Of a stretch of DNA of 6,136 bases, positions 1-6,136 are shown piece by piece. This DNA is from Patescibacteria group bacterium (GTDB taxonomy: Bacteria > Patescibacteria > Paceibacteria > Paceibacterales > UBA10102). The notes below the pieces were generated by a model. It saw nothing but the letters and a program-made list of their open reading frames with translations, did not search any database and was not told where the DNA came from. Each line of letters opens with the position of its first letter. The stretch's first letter is position 1. The stretch is taken from assembly GCA_024239055.1 (NCBI GenBank), contig JANBVJ010000018.1, positions 1 to 6,136 on the forward strand, given 5' to 3'. The position numbers and the translations under genes were made by a program.

Positions 1-3000
1 ATTAAAACAAATATGAAGATAAACCATCCAATGCCTCTTCCTTTTTCCTCTTCATCTCCTAATTCTATTGTATCATCTCCTCTAGCAGCCACAAAGATAT
101 TTCTAAAAGTCAGGTCAACTTTTCCATTTTCAATCCCATTCAAGGTAACAGCCAAATCATCTATGCTATCATCATCAACATCTACAGCTTTTGTCTGACC
201 AACTATTAAAAAAATATCAAATGGGCTTGAACTTATTGTTAAGGTAACAGAACTAGATGTGACATTTTTTACAGTAGCAGAGTGTTGTTCTCCTGCAACC
301 ACTATATTAAAATCAGCCCTGCTATCTAAATTCATAACTCTCTGCTTACCAGACCTGGTCAATATCCCTAAATCTTCTGATTGTCCTGCTGGAATTTCAT
401 TTCCAGTTGATGGGGTACATTCTAAATCGTCTGAATCAATAAGATCATCGCAATCATTATCAATATTATCTGTGCAAATCTCAAATTCTCCAGGATTTAT
501 CGATGAATTAGTATCATCGCAATCATTCTCTTCGCAATAACCATCCCCATCAGCATCAACACACCCTTCTTCTTCCAAATATAACCTGACACTATCACTA
601 ACACAAATTGATCTCTCTTTGCCTGCTTCATAAGCCTTGTAATATAATCTATTATTCTCTGAGAATTCCATGCTTGGAACTGTTAGATTTAATACAAAAA
701 TGTCTTCACTAACCTGACTTCTAATTATTTCTATAGCATCTGAAGTTGCATTTGCTATTTTCTTTTCATTAAATACATCATATAACCATGCTTCTACAAC
801 AATATCAAAAGCATAATCAGGATTTCTGTTTTCTACTTCTAATTCAAAGTTAATCTCTTCTCCAGTATCAAATGAAGGACTATTATCTATTGGATTTAAT
901 AATCTCAGCTTCAGATTTTCCTCTCCAACATCTCCATCTTCACAAATACTAAATTTAGTTATATTGAAAAGACTTGTATTTTCAGTAGGGGTTTGTGAAT
1001 TACACTCATCACTCACATAACATTTTATTTCTGCATCTTCTTTTTCTTCACCCCCCACTTCACATCCTCTAAATCTGACAACATTATCTACAATTGTTAA
1101 AGGATTACATTCAATACCTGAAACATTGAGCTTAACACACCCTCTAACATTATATTCGCTCTCTGTTTCATAATCACAATCAATATCCATTGTTCTGTAT
1201 GTAAAAATTTCAGGGTCGGATATTAAATTTGTGATTGAAACTGTCTTTCCCACTTCTAATGCACAATCTTTATCCAAATCATCTATTACATCATCTCCAT
1301 CATTATCTTTTGCATCTGTGCAGTTTTCATTTTTTATTGTTAAAATAAAACTATCTGAACTAGTTAATCCTATACTATCAATTGCCTGAAAAGTTATCTT
1401 GTGAGTATCTATACTATTTTCAGATATCAAATGCTCTTTTAGATTAATTGTTTTCTCGATTTGTGCTAAATCACTATATCCTTCTTCTACAATTCCTGAA
1501 ACATTTGAACTGAGGGCCCAAGTTATTCCAGGAGCATTATCTATTATTTTTATTTTAACAGGCATCTCTGAATCAGGGTAATAAATTATTCCTTCTTCAG
1601 GCTTTTCTAAAAATTCAATTATCGGAGCTGCCTCTCCTTCTGGAATAGAACTAACATTTATCTCTCTCGTTTCTGTTATGTTTAACTTTCCTACTATATC
1701 TATTACAGTTGCGTTTAAATAATAAGTACCATAAGGCAAGGAAGTAAAGTTTTGGAAATTAAAGAAAGGTGTTGATGGTGGTTGTGCTGTTCTTGTTTCC
1801 TCTTTATATAATCCAGCTGAATTATATAAATAAATTGTAATTGTTTCTATCCTCTTGTCATCTGTTGCACTAACATTTGCCAATATATAATTTTGATAAT
1901 GTTTTCCTTCTTCTGTTGTAGGATCAACAAATGCTATCTTTGGTATTTCCAGATCAATTAAACTAAGATTGATTCTTCTTTCTGTGTTATTTATATTCCC
2001 CCATCTATCTGAAACAGTTGCATTTAGATAATAAACACCATTTGGTAAACTGAATGAATAATAAAATGGTGAAGAAGTGCTTGATTGAAAATCCTTTTCT
2101 AAATAAGATTCATCATATATCTTAAGCACAATTTCATCTATCCCAACATTATCGCTCGCACTAACATTCGCCACTATATAATTTTGATCATGACTCTGCC
2201 CTATAGGTGTTTCAGTAGTTGTTGGACTGATAAATGAAATTGTTGGGGGTGTGTTATCTGGAACAGTTGCACTTGTTTCATTAGAATAGTTACTCTCATC
2301 AGAATCCAATACTGCAGTAACAATATAATGATATGTAACTCCTTCTTGTAAATTATCACTATCAATTATCCCACAAGCATTTGAAACACAATCAGAAGCA
2401 GGATCTGCTGTAGTCAAAAGATCATAACCAGAATCTCCAAGAGGCATACCTTGTAAAAGAAAACCTAATCCAGACGCGGTTGATCTGTATATATTATACC
2501 CACTTACATTTTCTGTTTCTTCCCCTCTATCACAGGCACTTGGATTATTCCCAATACAATCCCACCCGGTTTCTACTTCACATAATGCTGAACATCCATC
2601 TCCATCTACTGGTATTGGAAGACAAATATCAGTTCCAGCACATTCTGAATCAAGAGTACAAGCTGTTCCATCACTACAAGATTTTCCATCATCGCATTCC
2701 TCTCCTACTTCTATATTTCCATTTCCACATATTCCAACCCATGTACAATCAAGACCATCAAATACCTCACAATTAGCTTGATCATCATCAAACTGCTCAC
2801 AATTATAATTAACAACACTATCTCCAGTTTTACAACGTTTAGGAGTACAATAAGCTGAAAAACTATTATACATACCACTGCTAGTACATAAATTATATGC
2901 TGAACCAAAAGTACCTGAATTATCATAACAATCCCTAGGTGATGGGGCCCCTGTTTTAGGTTTGCACCCTTGTCCACTAATCCATTCACACTGACCAGAA

Positions 3001-4067
3001 TACATATTACATGCATTTTCAGAAACAAAATTAGAGCAATAAGTACCTATACCAACAGTACCTGAACATGTTTCTTGAACACACCCAATAATATCTACAG
3101 GGCAATCATTATAAGAAAAATCTGTACAACTATCAATAGTTCCCAAACATTTTCCTATATCTACATCCCAATCTTCAAAAGACAACCAACAGCCCATTAC
3201 CCCTGTGTTTAGTGTCTGTCCACATTGAGATTTGGTTAAAGCATCACAATCTTTTACTAACACACAAGCGCAATCCACAACATTTCTTCCAAGATTATTA
3301 TTCCAATAAGTACTACAGCTAGAAGCAGTAGCACAAACTGGAGGAGCATCCACACATCCATAAGTGGGAGTACCCCCTAAATAATTACGATAACTTGAAC
3401 AATCTCCAGTAAATGTCCCTCTACAGATAGGATGAGTTACTTTTCCTGTAATAACCTCTCCGGTAATTCCCCCAGGAACTTCTCTTTCTGTTGGAATAGA
3501 TCTAATCACACCACCAGTTAGTGCATATTTTATCACACTAACTTTATTCCATGTTAAATTAATTTGATTAAGCCCTTCATCATAAACAGCCTGAACTCCT
3601 GTGGGATATAAAAGAATCCCAACTGCCAGGGTTGGTTGCGGAGTTCTTTGAAAAACTTGTGTGAAGAGATCGATTATTTTTTGTAAAAAAATCTGTAGAA
3701 AATTTCCCCTCTCTTTAATAGCTGCATATTCTGCTTCACAATAAAATTCCTCTGTAGCAGATATATTCCACCCGCAATCTGTCTCTCCAATACATCCAAA
3801 CTCATCATTATTCCAATCCGAGCAATCTACATTTATGCTGGTATTCACACAAAGTGTTTTTTTACCATAAACACAGGAATTGCCCTCACACTCAAAATCT
3901 TCTAAACACTCTGAAAAATCTGGTTTTATTGGTTCAAATTCCCCTGAAACATTACAAAAATATGTGGCATTAAATGGTCCTAGAACGCAGGTTTGAGCAG
4001 AAGTAAAATTAATCCCTGCTAAAAAAATCAATACAAAAAATCCTGCTAAAAAAAAATATTTTTTCAT
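1..4067 (-). CDS. Giant secreted, membrane-anchored multi-domain surface protein (3' end beyond window)
   Basis: The frame is open from ATG 4067 to the window edge (1355 residues), so the C-terminus is missing. Residues 1-24 are a signal peptide ending T-S-A before Q-T. Next come a cysteine-knot region (C54-x5-C60-x4-C65), a helical stretch (114-139), and a fibronectin type III fold whose halves (about 155-174 and 520-603) flank a cysteine-rich block. Then follow two tandem Ig-like domains (606-703, 707-806), a third beta-sandwich (about 814-911), an aspartate loop DNDGDD (921-926), an unrecognised cysteine-containing region (939-1045), a beta-rich domain (1047-1165), a MopE-like metal-binding motif (1168-1217, DADGDG then DNDCDD), a terminal domain (1222-1325) and a hydrophobic segment starting near 1346 that looks like a membrane anchor. 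I see 64 cysteines and 26 N-x-S/T sequons. It starts 18 bases after the upstream gene, so co-transcription is likely. No catalytic motif is visible; adhesion or cell contact is an inference. Confidence 0.9.
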   Translation of the reverse strand, partial: MKKYFFLAGFFVLIFLAGINFTSAQTCVLGPFNATYFCNVSGEFEPIKPDFSECLEDFECEGNSCVYGKKTLCVNTSINVDCSDWNNDEFGCIGETDCGWNISATEEFYCEAEYAAIKERGNFLQIFLQKIIDLFTQVFQRTPQPTLAVGILLYPTGVQAVYDEGLNQINLTWNKVSVIKYALTGGVIRSIPTEREVPGGITGEVITGKVTHPICRGTFTGDCSSYRNYLGGTPTYGCVDAPPVCATASSCSTYWNNNLGRNVVDCACVLVKDCDALTKSQCGQTLNTGVMGCWLSFEDWDVDIGKCLGTIDSCTDFSYNDCPVDIIGCVQETCSGTVGIGTYCSNFVSENACNMYSGQCEWISGQGCKPKTGAPSPRDCYDNSGTFGSAYNLCTSSGMYNSFSAYCTPKRCKTGDSVVNYNCEQFDDDQANCEVFDGLDCTWVGICGNGNIEVGEECDDGKSCSDGTACTLDSECAGTDICLPIPVDGDGCSALCEVETGWDCIGNNPSACDRGEETENVSGYNIYRSTASGLGFLLQGMPLGDSGYDLLTTADPASDCVSNACGIIDSDNLQEGVTYHYIVTAVLDSDESNYSNETSATVPDNTPPTISFISPTTTETPIGQSHDQNYIVANVSASDNVGIDEIVLKIYDESYLEKDFQSSTSSPFYYSFSLPNGVYYLNATVSDRWGNINNTERRINLSLIDLEIPKIAFVDPTTEEGKHYQNYILANVSATDDKRIETITIYLYNSAGLYKEETRTAQPPSTPFFNFQNFTSLPYGTYYLNATVIDIVGKLNITETREINVSSIPEGEAAPIIEFLEKPEEGIIYYPDSEMPVKIKIIDNAPGITWALSSNVSGIVEEGYSDLAQIEKTINLKEHLISENSIDTHKITFQAIDSIGLTSSDSFILTIKNENCTDAKDNDGDDVIDDLDKDCALEVGKTVSITNLISDPEIFTYRTMDIDCDYETESEYNVRGCVKLNVSGIECNPLTIVDNVVRFRGCEVGGEEKEDAEIKCYVSDECNSQTPTENTSLFNITKFSICEDGDVGEENLKLRLLNPIDNSPSFDTGEEINFELEVENRNPDYAFDIVVEAWLYDVFNEKKIANATSDAIEIIRSQVSEDIFVLNLTVPSMEFSENNRLYYKAYEAGKERSICVSDSVRLYLEEEGCVDADGDGYCEENDCDDTNSSINPGEFEICTDNIDNDCDDLIDSDDLECTPSTGNEIPAGQSEDLGILTRSGKQRVMNLDSRADFNIVVAGEQHSATVKNVTSSSVTLTISSSPFDIFLIVGQTKAVDVDDDSIDDLAVTLNGIENGKVDLTFRNIFVAARGDDTIELGDEEEKGRGIGWFIFIFVL
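417..566 (-). other. MopE-like putative metal-binding motif
   Basis: Residues 1168-1217 read G-C-V-DADGDG-YCEENDCDD, then S-INPG-E-E-I-C, then DNIDNDCDDLID. This is the usual order of the MopE-type putative metal-binding motif found in many extracellular proteins. The DxDxDG loop (D1171, D1173, D1175) resembles a calcium loop. A related DNDGDD loop occurs at 921-926 and DVDDD at 1296-1300, so calcium stiffening of the stalk is a reasonable inference. Confidence 0.75.
1650..2252 (-). repeat. Tandem pair of Ig-like modules (97-codon period) in the giant protein
   Basis: Two consecutive Ig-like domains occupy residues 606-703 and 707-806. Both contain the same landmarks 97 residues apart: QNYIVANVSASD versus QNYILANVSATD, then I.IYLYNSAGLY-type strands, then GVYYLNATVSD versus GTYYLNATVID, and finally N-x-T-E-x-R. 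At the DNA level, 1869-1901 and 2160-2192 match at 30 of 33 positions, which implies a fairly recent duplication or gene conversion of this patch, while the rest has diverged. The Ig-like domain of the neighbouring PKD protein is a more distant relative. Confidence 0.85.
2511..3542 (-). other. Cysteine-rich block inserted inside a split fibronectin type III fold
   Basis: This stretch encodes about residues 176-519 of the giant protein. It holds 36 cysteines, many in a loose recurring pattern C-x(7-9)-C-x(6-10)-C-x(4-13)-C, often with Trp after the third cysteine (C293-W, C360-E-W, C441-T-W). It ends in a CGNG...GEECDDG...DGCSALCE motif (447-505). The fibronectin half before it ends NQINLTW and the half after it begins VSGYNIYRS, which would normally be adjacent strands. 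It contains no N-x-S/T sequon, whereas the rest of the protein has 26. Confidence 0.65.
2553..2729 (-). other. DUF4215/Myxococcus-type cysteine repeat with an internal insert
   Basis: Residues 447-505 carry CGNGNIEVGEECDDG and, further on, DGDGCSALCEVETGWDC, which are the two halves of the common extracellular cysteine-rich repeat (CGNG..EpGEeCDDGn..dGDGCs..C..E.G..C). About 28 residues with four additional cysteines (C464, C470, C476, C482) separate them. The assignment to the repeat family rests on motif recognition; the boundaries are approximate. Confidence 0.75.
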
Positions 4068-4085
4068 TTTTCATCTAAACTCACA
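4068..4085 (-). other. 18-base intergenic gap linking the two surface genes
   Basis: The gap runs from the TGA of the PKD-protein gene to the ATG of the giant gene and holds no TATA-like element. It contains GTGAG (4080-4084), a weak match to the archaeal anti-Shine-Dalgarno pairing sequence but about 12 bases from the start. An out-of-frame ATG at 4074 opens only a 21-codon frame. The tight spacing supports one transcript for both genes. Confidence 0.6.
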
Positions 4086-5597
4086 TCAGCCAAAAGGATT
4101 TTCCAAGCAAGCACCATAATCAGGAGCCACAACTTTTATGGAACCAATATTCCCAGCTGCGGTTTGTATATCTGCTCTATTATCTAGATAATCCTTCATA
4201 TTTGTCAAAAAGCACCATATATTAATTAAAATATTCCGTTGCTCCTCTAATTCAGTTCTAACACCATAACATTCTCCTTCAACACATGAGTTGGATATAC
4301 ATTCATAATCTGCAGTACAATCCTCACCTAATTCCTCTGCTACTTTCCATTCTAAATTAAGACCACAATAATAAATATCATCATCATCGTTTCTATCTCT
4401 TTTTGTCTGGGGTATTGTATTTGAAAGTTTTTTACTAGTATCTGGATTACAAACCAATCCTCCTGTAGGAGCCACACACACCCCTCCACTACATCCTATT
4501 GCACAAGGAACCTCTGCAGAATCGAGATTATCAGAACTATCACAAGTGGTTTCATTTAATTTAATATTATCAATACAGACATCTGGCCATGTAACACCTC
4601 CCTTAGTTGCATCACCCTGAACAAAAGGGTCGCTTCCTTCTGCACCTACTGTACATTCTCCTGGCGTAGCAGTTCCTGAACATTTCATGCTTAAAATCCA
4701 TGTAGTTATCCCTGCTCCACAATCACCTAGGTTTTCACTTAATGCTCTGCCCCCCCCTCCATGTCCTCCATCATCACAATTTTTACTTCCAGTAACATAA
4801 CTATTATAACCAAGTATTTTACAATATCTCTCAGCAGCTAAATCACCACATTCTAACCCCTGATTAAAATTAGGGGAACACATATTTTCTGGAACAGCAA
4901 TACAAGTCTCATCTGCCCCTAAAACACCACAAGAAGGTCTTACTATAACAATTTTAGTCCTACTATCTGACATTCCTCCTGTATCTGTAACTATAAGATT
5001 AACAGTATATGTATCATTTGTAGAATAGATATGTGTAACTTCAGCCCCTGTAGAATCATCCACAGTTCCGTCATCAAAATCCCACCTATAAGTAAGAGAA
5101 GTATCTCCCTCTGGATCTGTTGTAAATGCAGCATTAAAGGAAACCTCAAAAGGTGCAACTCCTATAGCACTTACAGGAGATATACTAAATACAATATCAG
5201 GAGGTTCATTCACACTAATTGTTCTCGTTGCTGTCGATTTTGTGTTTATTCCTGCTGTATCATTTGCAGTTGCATTTATATGATAATTCTTACGAGATAG
5301 TGAACTAAATGTGTGGGAAAAAGGTGAAGAAGAACCCATAGCTGAATCAACCAATCCACTATCATCATATAAGTAAACAACGATATTATCTAAATTGCCT
5401 CCATCACTAGTCACTGTTACATTTACTTCAATAGATACAGGATCAAGAGCTTCTGGAAATAAATCACCATCTGAGGGGGTTGGATTAACAAACTGTATAC
5501 TCACACTCGCAGGAAATTCTCCTGCAGAAACAAACCCCAACGACATAAATAATATTAACGACAAAGAAATAATCACAAACATCAGCCTCTTTTCCAT
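4086..5597 (-). CDS. Secreted Ig-like/PKD-domain cysteine-rich protein
   Basis: This is a 503-residue protein of unknown function, predicted to be exported. Residues 1-25 form a signal peptide (M-E-K-R, a hydrophobic core, V-S-A cleavage). Residues about 34-131 are an Ig-like beta-sandwich related to the repeats of the downstream gene (VYLYDDSGL, then HINATANDTAG). Residues about 133-220 are a PKD domain with the hallmark YRWDFDDG at 170-177 and a closing YTVNLIVTD. From residue 223 the protein is cysteine-rich: all 22 cysteines lie there, including a Gly-rich stretch (280-283), a DDDD run and a Dickkopf-like C-x5-C-x4-C-x4-C knot (427-443). A helical tail containing IWCFLTN follows, and the protein ends NPFG. 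No membrane anchor is visible after the signal peptide. ATG 5597 is preferred to an in-frame TTG at 5603 because the TATA box sits at -30 to -23 from the ATG. PKD and Ig-like domains usually mediate protein or glycan contacts; the ligand is unknown. Confidence 0.9.
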   Translation of the reverse strand: MEKRLMFVIISLSLILFMSLGFVSAGEFPASVSIQFVNPTPSDGDLFPEALDPVSIEVNVTVTSDGGNLDNIVVYLYDDSGLVDSAMGSSSPFSHTFSSLSRKNYHINATANDTAGINTKSTATRTISVNEPPDIVFSISPVSAIGVAPFEVSFNAAFTTDPEGDTSLTYRWDFDDGTVDDSTGAEVTHIYSTNDTYTVNLIVTDTGGMSDSRTKIVIVRPSCGVLGADETCIAVPENMCSPNFNQGLECGDLAAERYCKILGYNSYVTGSKNCDDGGHGGGGRALSENLGDCGAGITTWILSMKCSGTATPGECTVGAEGSDPFVQGDATKGGVTWPDVCIDNIKLNETTCDSSDNLDSAEVPCAIGCSGGVCVAPTGGLVCNPDTSKKLSNTIPQTKRDRNDDDDIYYCGLNLEWKVAEELGEDCTADYECISNSCVEGECYGVRTELEEQRNILINIWCFLTNMKDYLDNRADIQTAAGNIGSIKVVAPDYGACLENPFG

Positions 5598-5618
5598 GAA
5601 CAAATTATGGATTTTTAT

Positions 5619-5627
5619 ATTTATAAA
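5619..5627 (-). promoter_or_regulatory. Archaeal TATA box of a leaderless promoter for the surface-gene pair
   Basis: On the minus strand the sequence reads TTTATAAAT, at -30 to -22 relative to the A of ATG 5597. That spacing places the transcription start at or next to the start codon. No Shine-Dalgarno-like purine run precedes the ATG, which fits a leaderless mRNA. A purine-leaning stretch lies just upstream where the BRE is expected, but it is not a clear BRE. The surroundings are very AT-rich, so a chance match is possible; the exact spacing is the main support. Confidence 0.6.
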
Positions 5628-5653
5628 TATTTATGTTTTCAAATTTATTTTTT

Positions 5654-6136
5654 TTATTCAGGCACAAGTGCAAAAAAGCTATAATTTTTAATTTTTGATA
5701 AATCTTTAACATCTTCTAGTTTAACTTCAGAAATATTTTTCTCAAACTCATAAAATTCCTCTGCATTTCCTCCATCTATTTCAAACGCGAGTAAACTCGC
5801 CATTTGATTTTGAGAATCTTCCATTGCTATATTATAATTTCCAATTAACTGCTCTTTAACCTGTTCGAATTCTTTTTCAGTTAATTCTTTTGCAACTTTT
5901 TCAAACTCTTCCAGAATAATTTTTTTAACTTTTTCAACATTTTCTTTTGTTGTTCCGATATAGATTAAATTATATGCAAAATCTTTGTTAATGTTTGATT
6001 CACCTTTTACAGCATAAGCCAGATTTCTTTTATCACGAATTTCACTGAAAAGCCTGGAAGACATTCCTCCTGCCATCAACGTACCAAGCACTCTCGCAGC
6101 ATAACTCTTCTTATCCTTTGCCAGGGGAACGTGATA
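5654..6136 (-). CDS. M16-family (pitrilysin/processing peptidase-like) metallopeptidase, C-terminal part
   Basis: The frame is open to the right edge, so only the last 160 residues are visible. It begins YHVPLAKDKKSY and carries the family hallmark GGMSSRLFSEIRDKRNLAY (residues 23-41), which matches the C-terminal (PF05193-type) domain of M16 peptidases. The Arg and Tyr of this stretch correspond to the R/Y substrate-binding pair of the family. The following alternation of charged helices (KENVEKVKKIILEEFEKVA, then LTEKEFEQVKEQLIGNY) fits the same fold. The zinc-binding HxxEH motif belongs to the N-terminal domain and would lie outside the window, so I cannot say whether this copy is catalytic or an inactive partner subunit. 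A GTG at 6091 is internal, since homology continues upstream of it. There is no signal here about location. The gene ends 56 bases before the next start; its relation to the surface genes is unclear. Confidence 0.88.
   Translation of the reverse strand, partial: YHVPLAKDKKSYAARVLGTLMAGGMSSRLFSEIRDKRNLAYAVKGESNINKDFAYNLIYIGTTKENVEKVKKIILEEFEKVAKELTEKEFEQVKEQLIGNYNIAMEDSQNQMASLLAFEIDGGNAEEFYEFEKNISEVKLEDVKDLSKIKNYSFFALVPE

Noticed and set aside
13..540. Two short plus-strand open frames at the left end
   Set aside because: They lie antisense to the continuous minus-strand frame of the giant gene, which has clear domain content. Their Ser/Pro-rich translations show no recognisable features.
2480..3028. 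Overlapping plus- and minus-strand frames of about 100 codons
   Set aside because: Both overlap the cysteine-rich block in other frames. Their His/Tyr-rich and Ile/Val-rich translations are the expected by-products of TGT- and GAT-rich coding.
1..4067. Frameshift or pseudogene in the giant gene
   Set aside because: A codon-by-codon reading stays in one frame with sensible motifs from the signal peptide to the membrane segment. The residue count of 1355 matches the length.
4009..4074. ATG 4074 as the start of the giant gene
   Set aside because: It is in another frame and meets a stop after 21 codons. ATG 4067 gives a proper signal peptide and the long open frame.
5598..5603. TTG 5603 as the start of the PKD protein
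   Set aside because: It adds only two residues before the ATG and would put the TATA box too close for a leaderless start. The signal peptide begins naturally at M-E-K-R.
5604..5653. Terminator after the peptidase gene
   Set aside because: The transcript strand downstream of the stop is A-rich, with no U tract and no stable hairpin. The T run is visible only on the opposite strand.
5031..5691. Plus-strand open frames opposite the PKD gene and its promoter
   Set aside because: They are antisense to the signal peptide, Ig-like and PKD regions, with no start context or domain.

Overview
The window is AT-rich and almost fully coding, and all of its genes lie on the minus strand. From right to left (the direction of transcription) it holds the 3' end of an M16-family peptidase gene (5654-6136), a secreted PKD/Ig-like, cysteine-rich protein of 503 residues (4086-5597), and a giant surface protein of at least 1355 residues (1-4067). 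The giant gene runs off the left edge just as a C-terminal membrane segment begins. Its frame was translated by hand from 4067 to 1 and contains no stop codon.

The window suggests an archaeon, probably of the DPANN group (Woesearchaeota/Pacearchaeota-like). A TATA box (TTTATAAAT) lies exactly 23-30 bases before the ATG of the middle gene with no Shine-Dalgarno site, which is the layout of an archaeal leaderless promoter. The surface proteins carry module types I associate with DPANN envelope proteins: 'NDGD..ID' aspartate loops, Dickkopf-like C-x5-C-x4-C knots, Ig-like repeats ending in 'YYLNATV', and a C-terminal 'TISS...VG..K..DVD.D..DDL.VTLN' domain before a membrane anchor. The taxon is an inference; no marker gene is present. 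TGA is used as a stop.

The two surface genes are 18 bases apart and probably co-transcribed from the leaderless promoter. They look like a functional pair. Both have signal peptides, related Ig-like domains, and the same C-x5-C-x4-C knot followed by a helical stretch. The first is a smaller secreted protein with no visible anchor; the second is a large anchored, multi-domain stalk. Together they could form a cell-surface adhesion or host-contact structure, but the sequence does not show a ligand or an enzymatic activity. The peptidase fragment ends 56 bases before the next start and has its own upstream context outside the window.

The most notable architecture is in the giant protein. A fibronectin type III fold appears to be split after its second strand by a ~345-residue cysteine-rich block (36 cysteines, no N-glycosylation sequon). 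That block itself contains a Myxococcus-type/DUF4215-like cysteine repeat interrupted by a further short cysteine insert. No RNA genes, CRISPR arrays, insertion sequences or non-coding stretches over 300 bases were seen.
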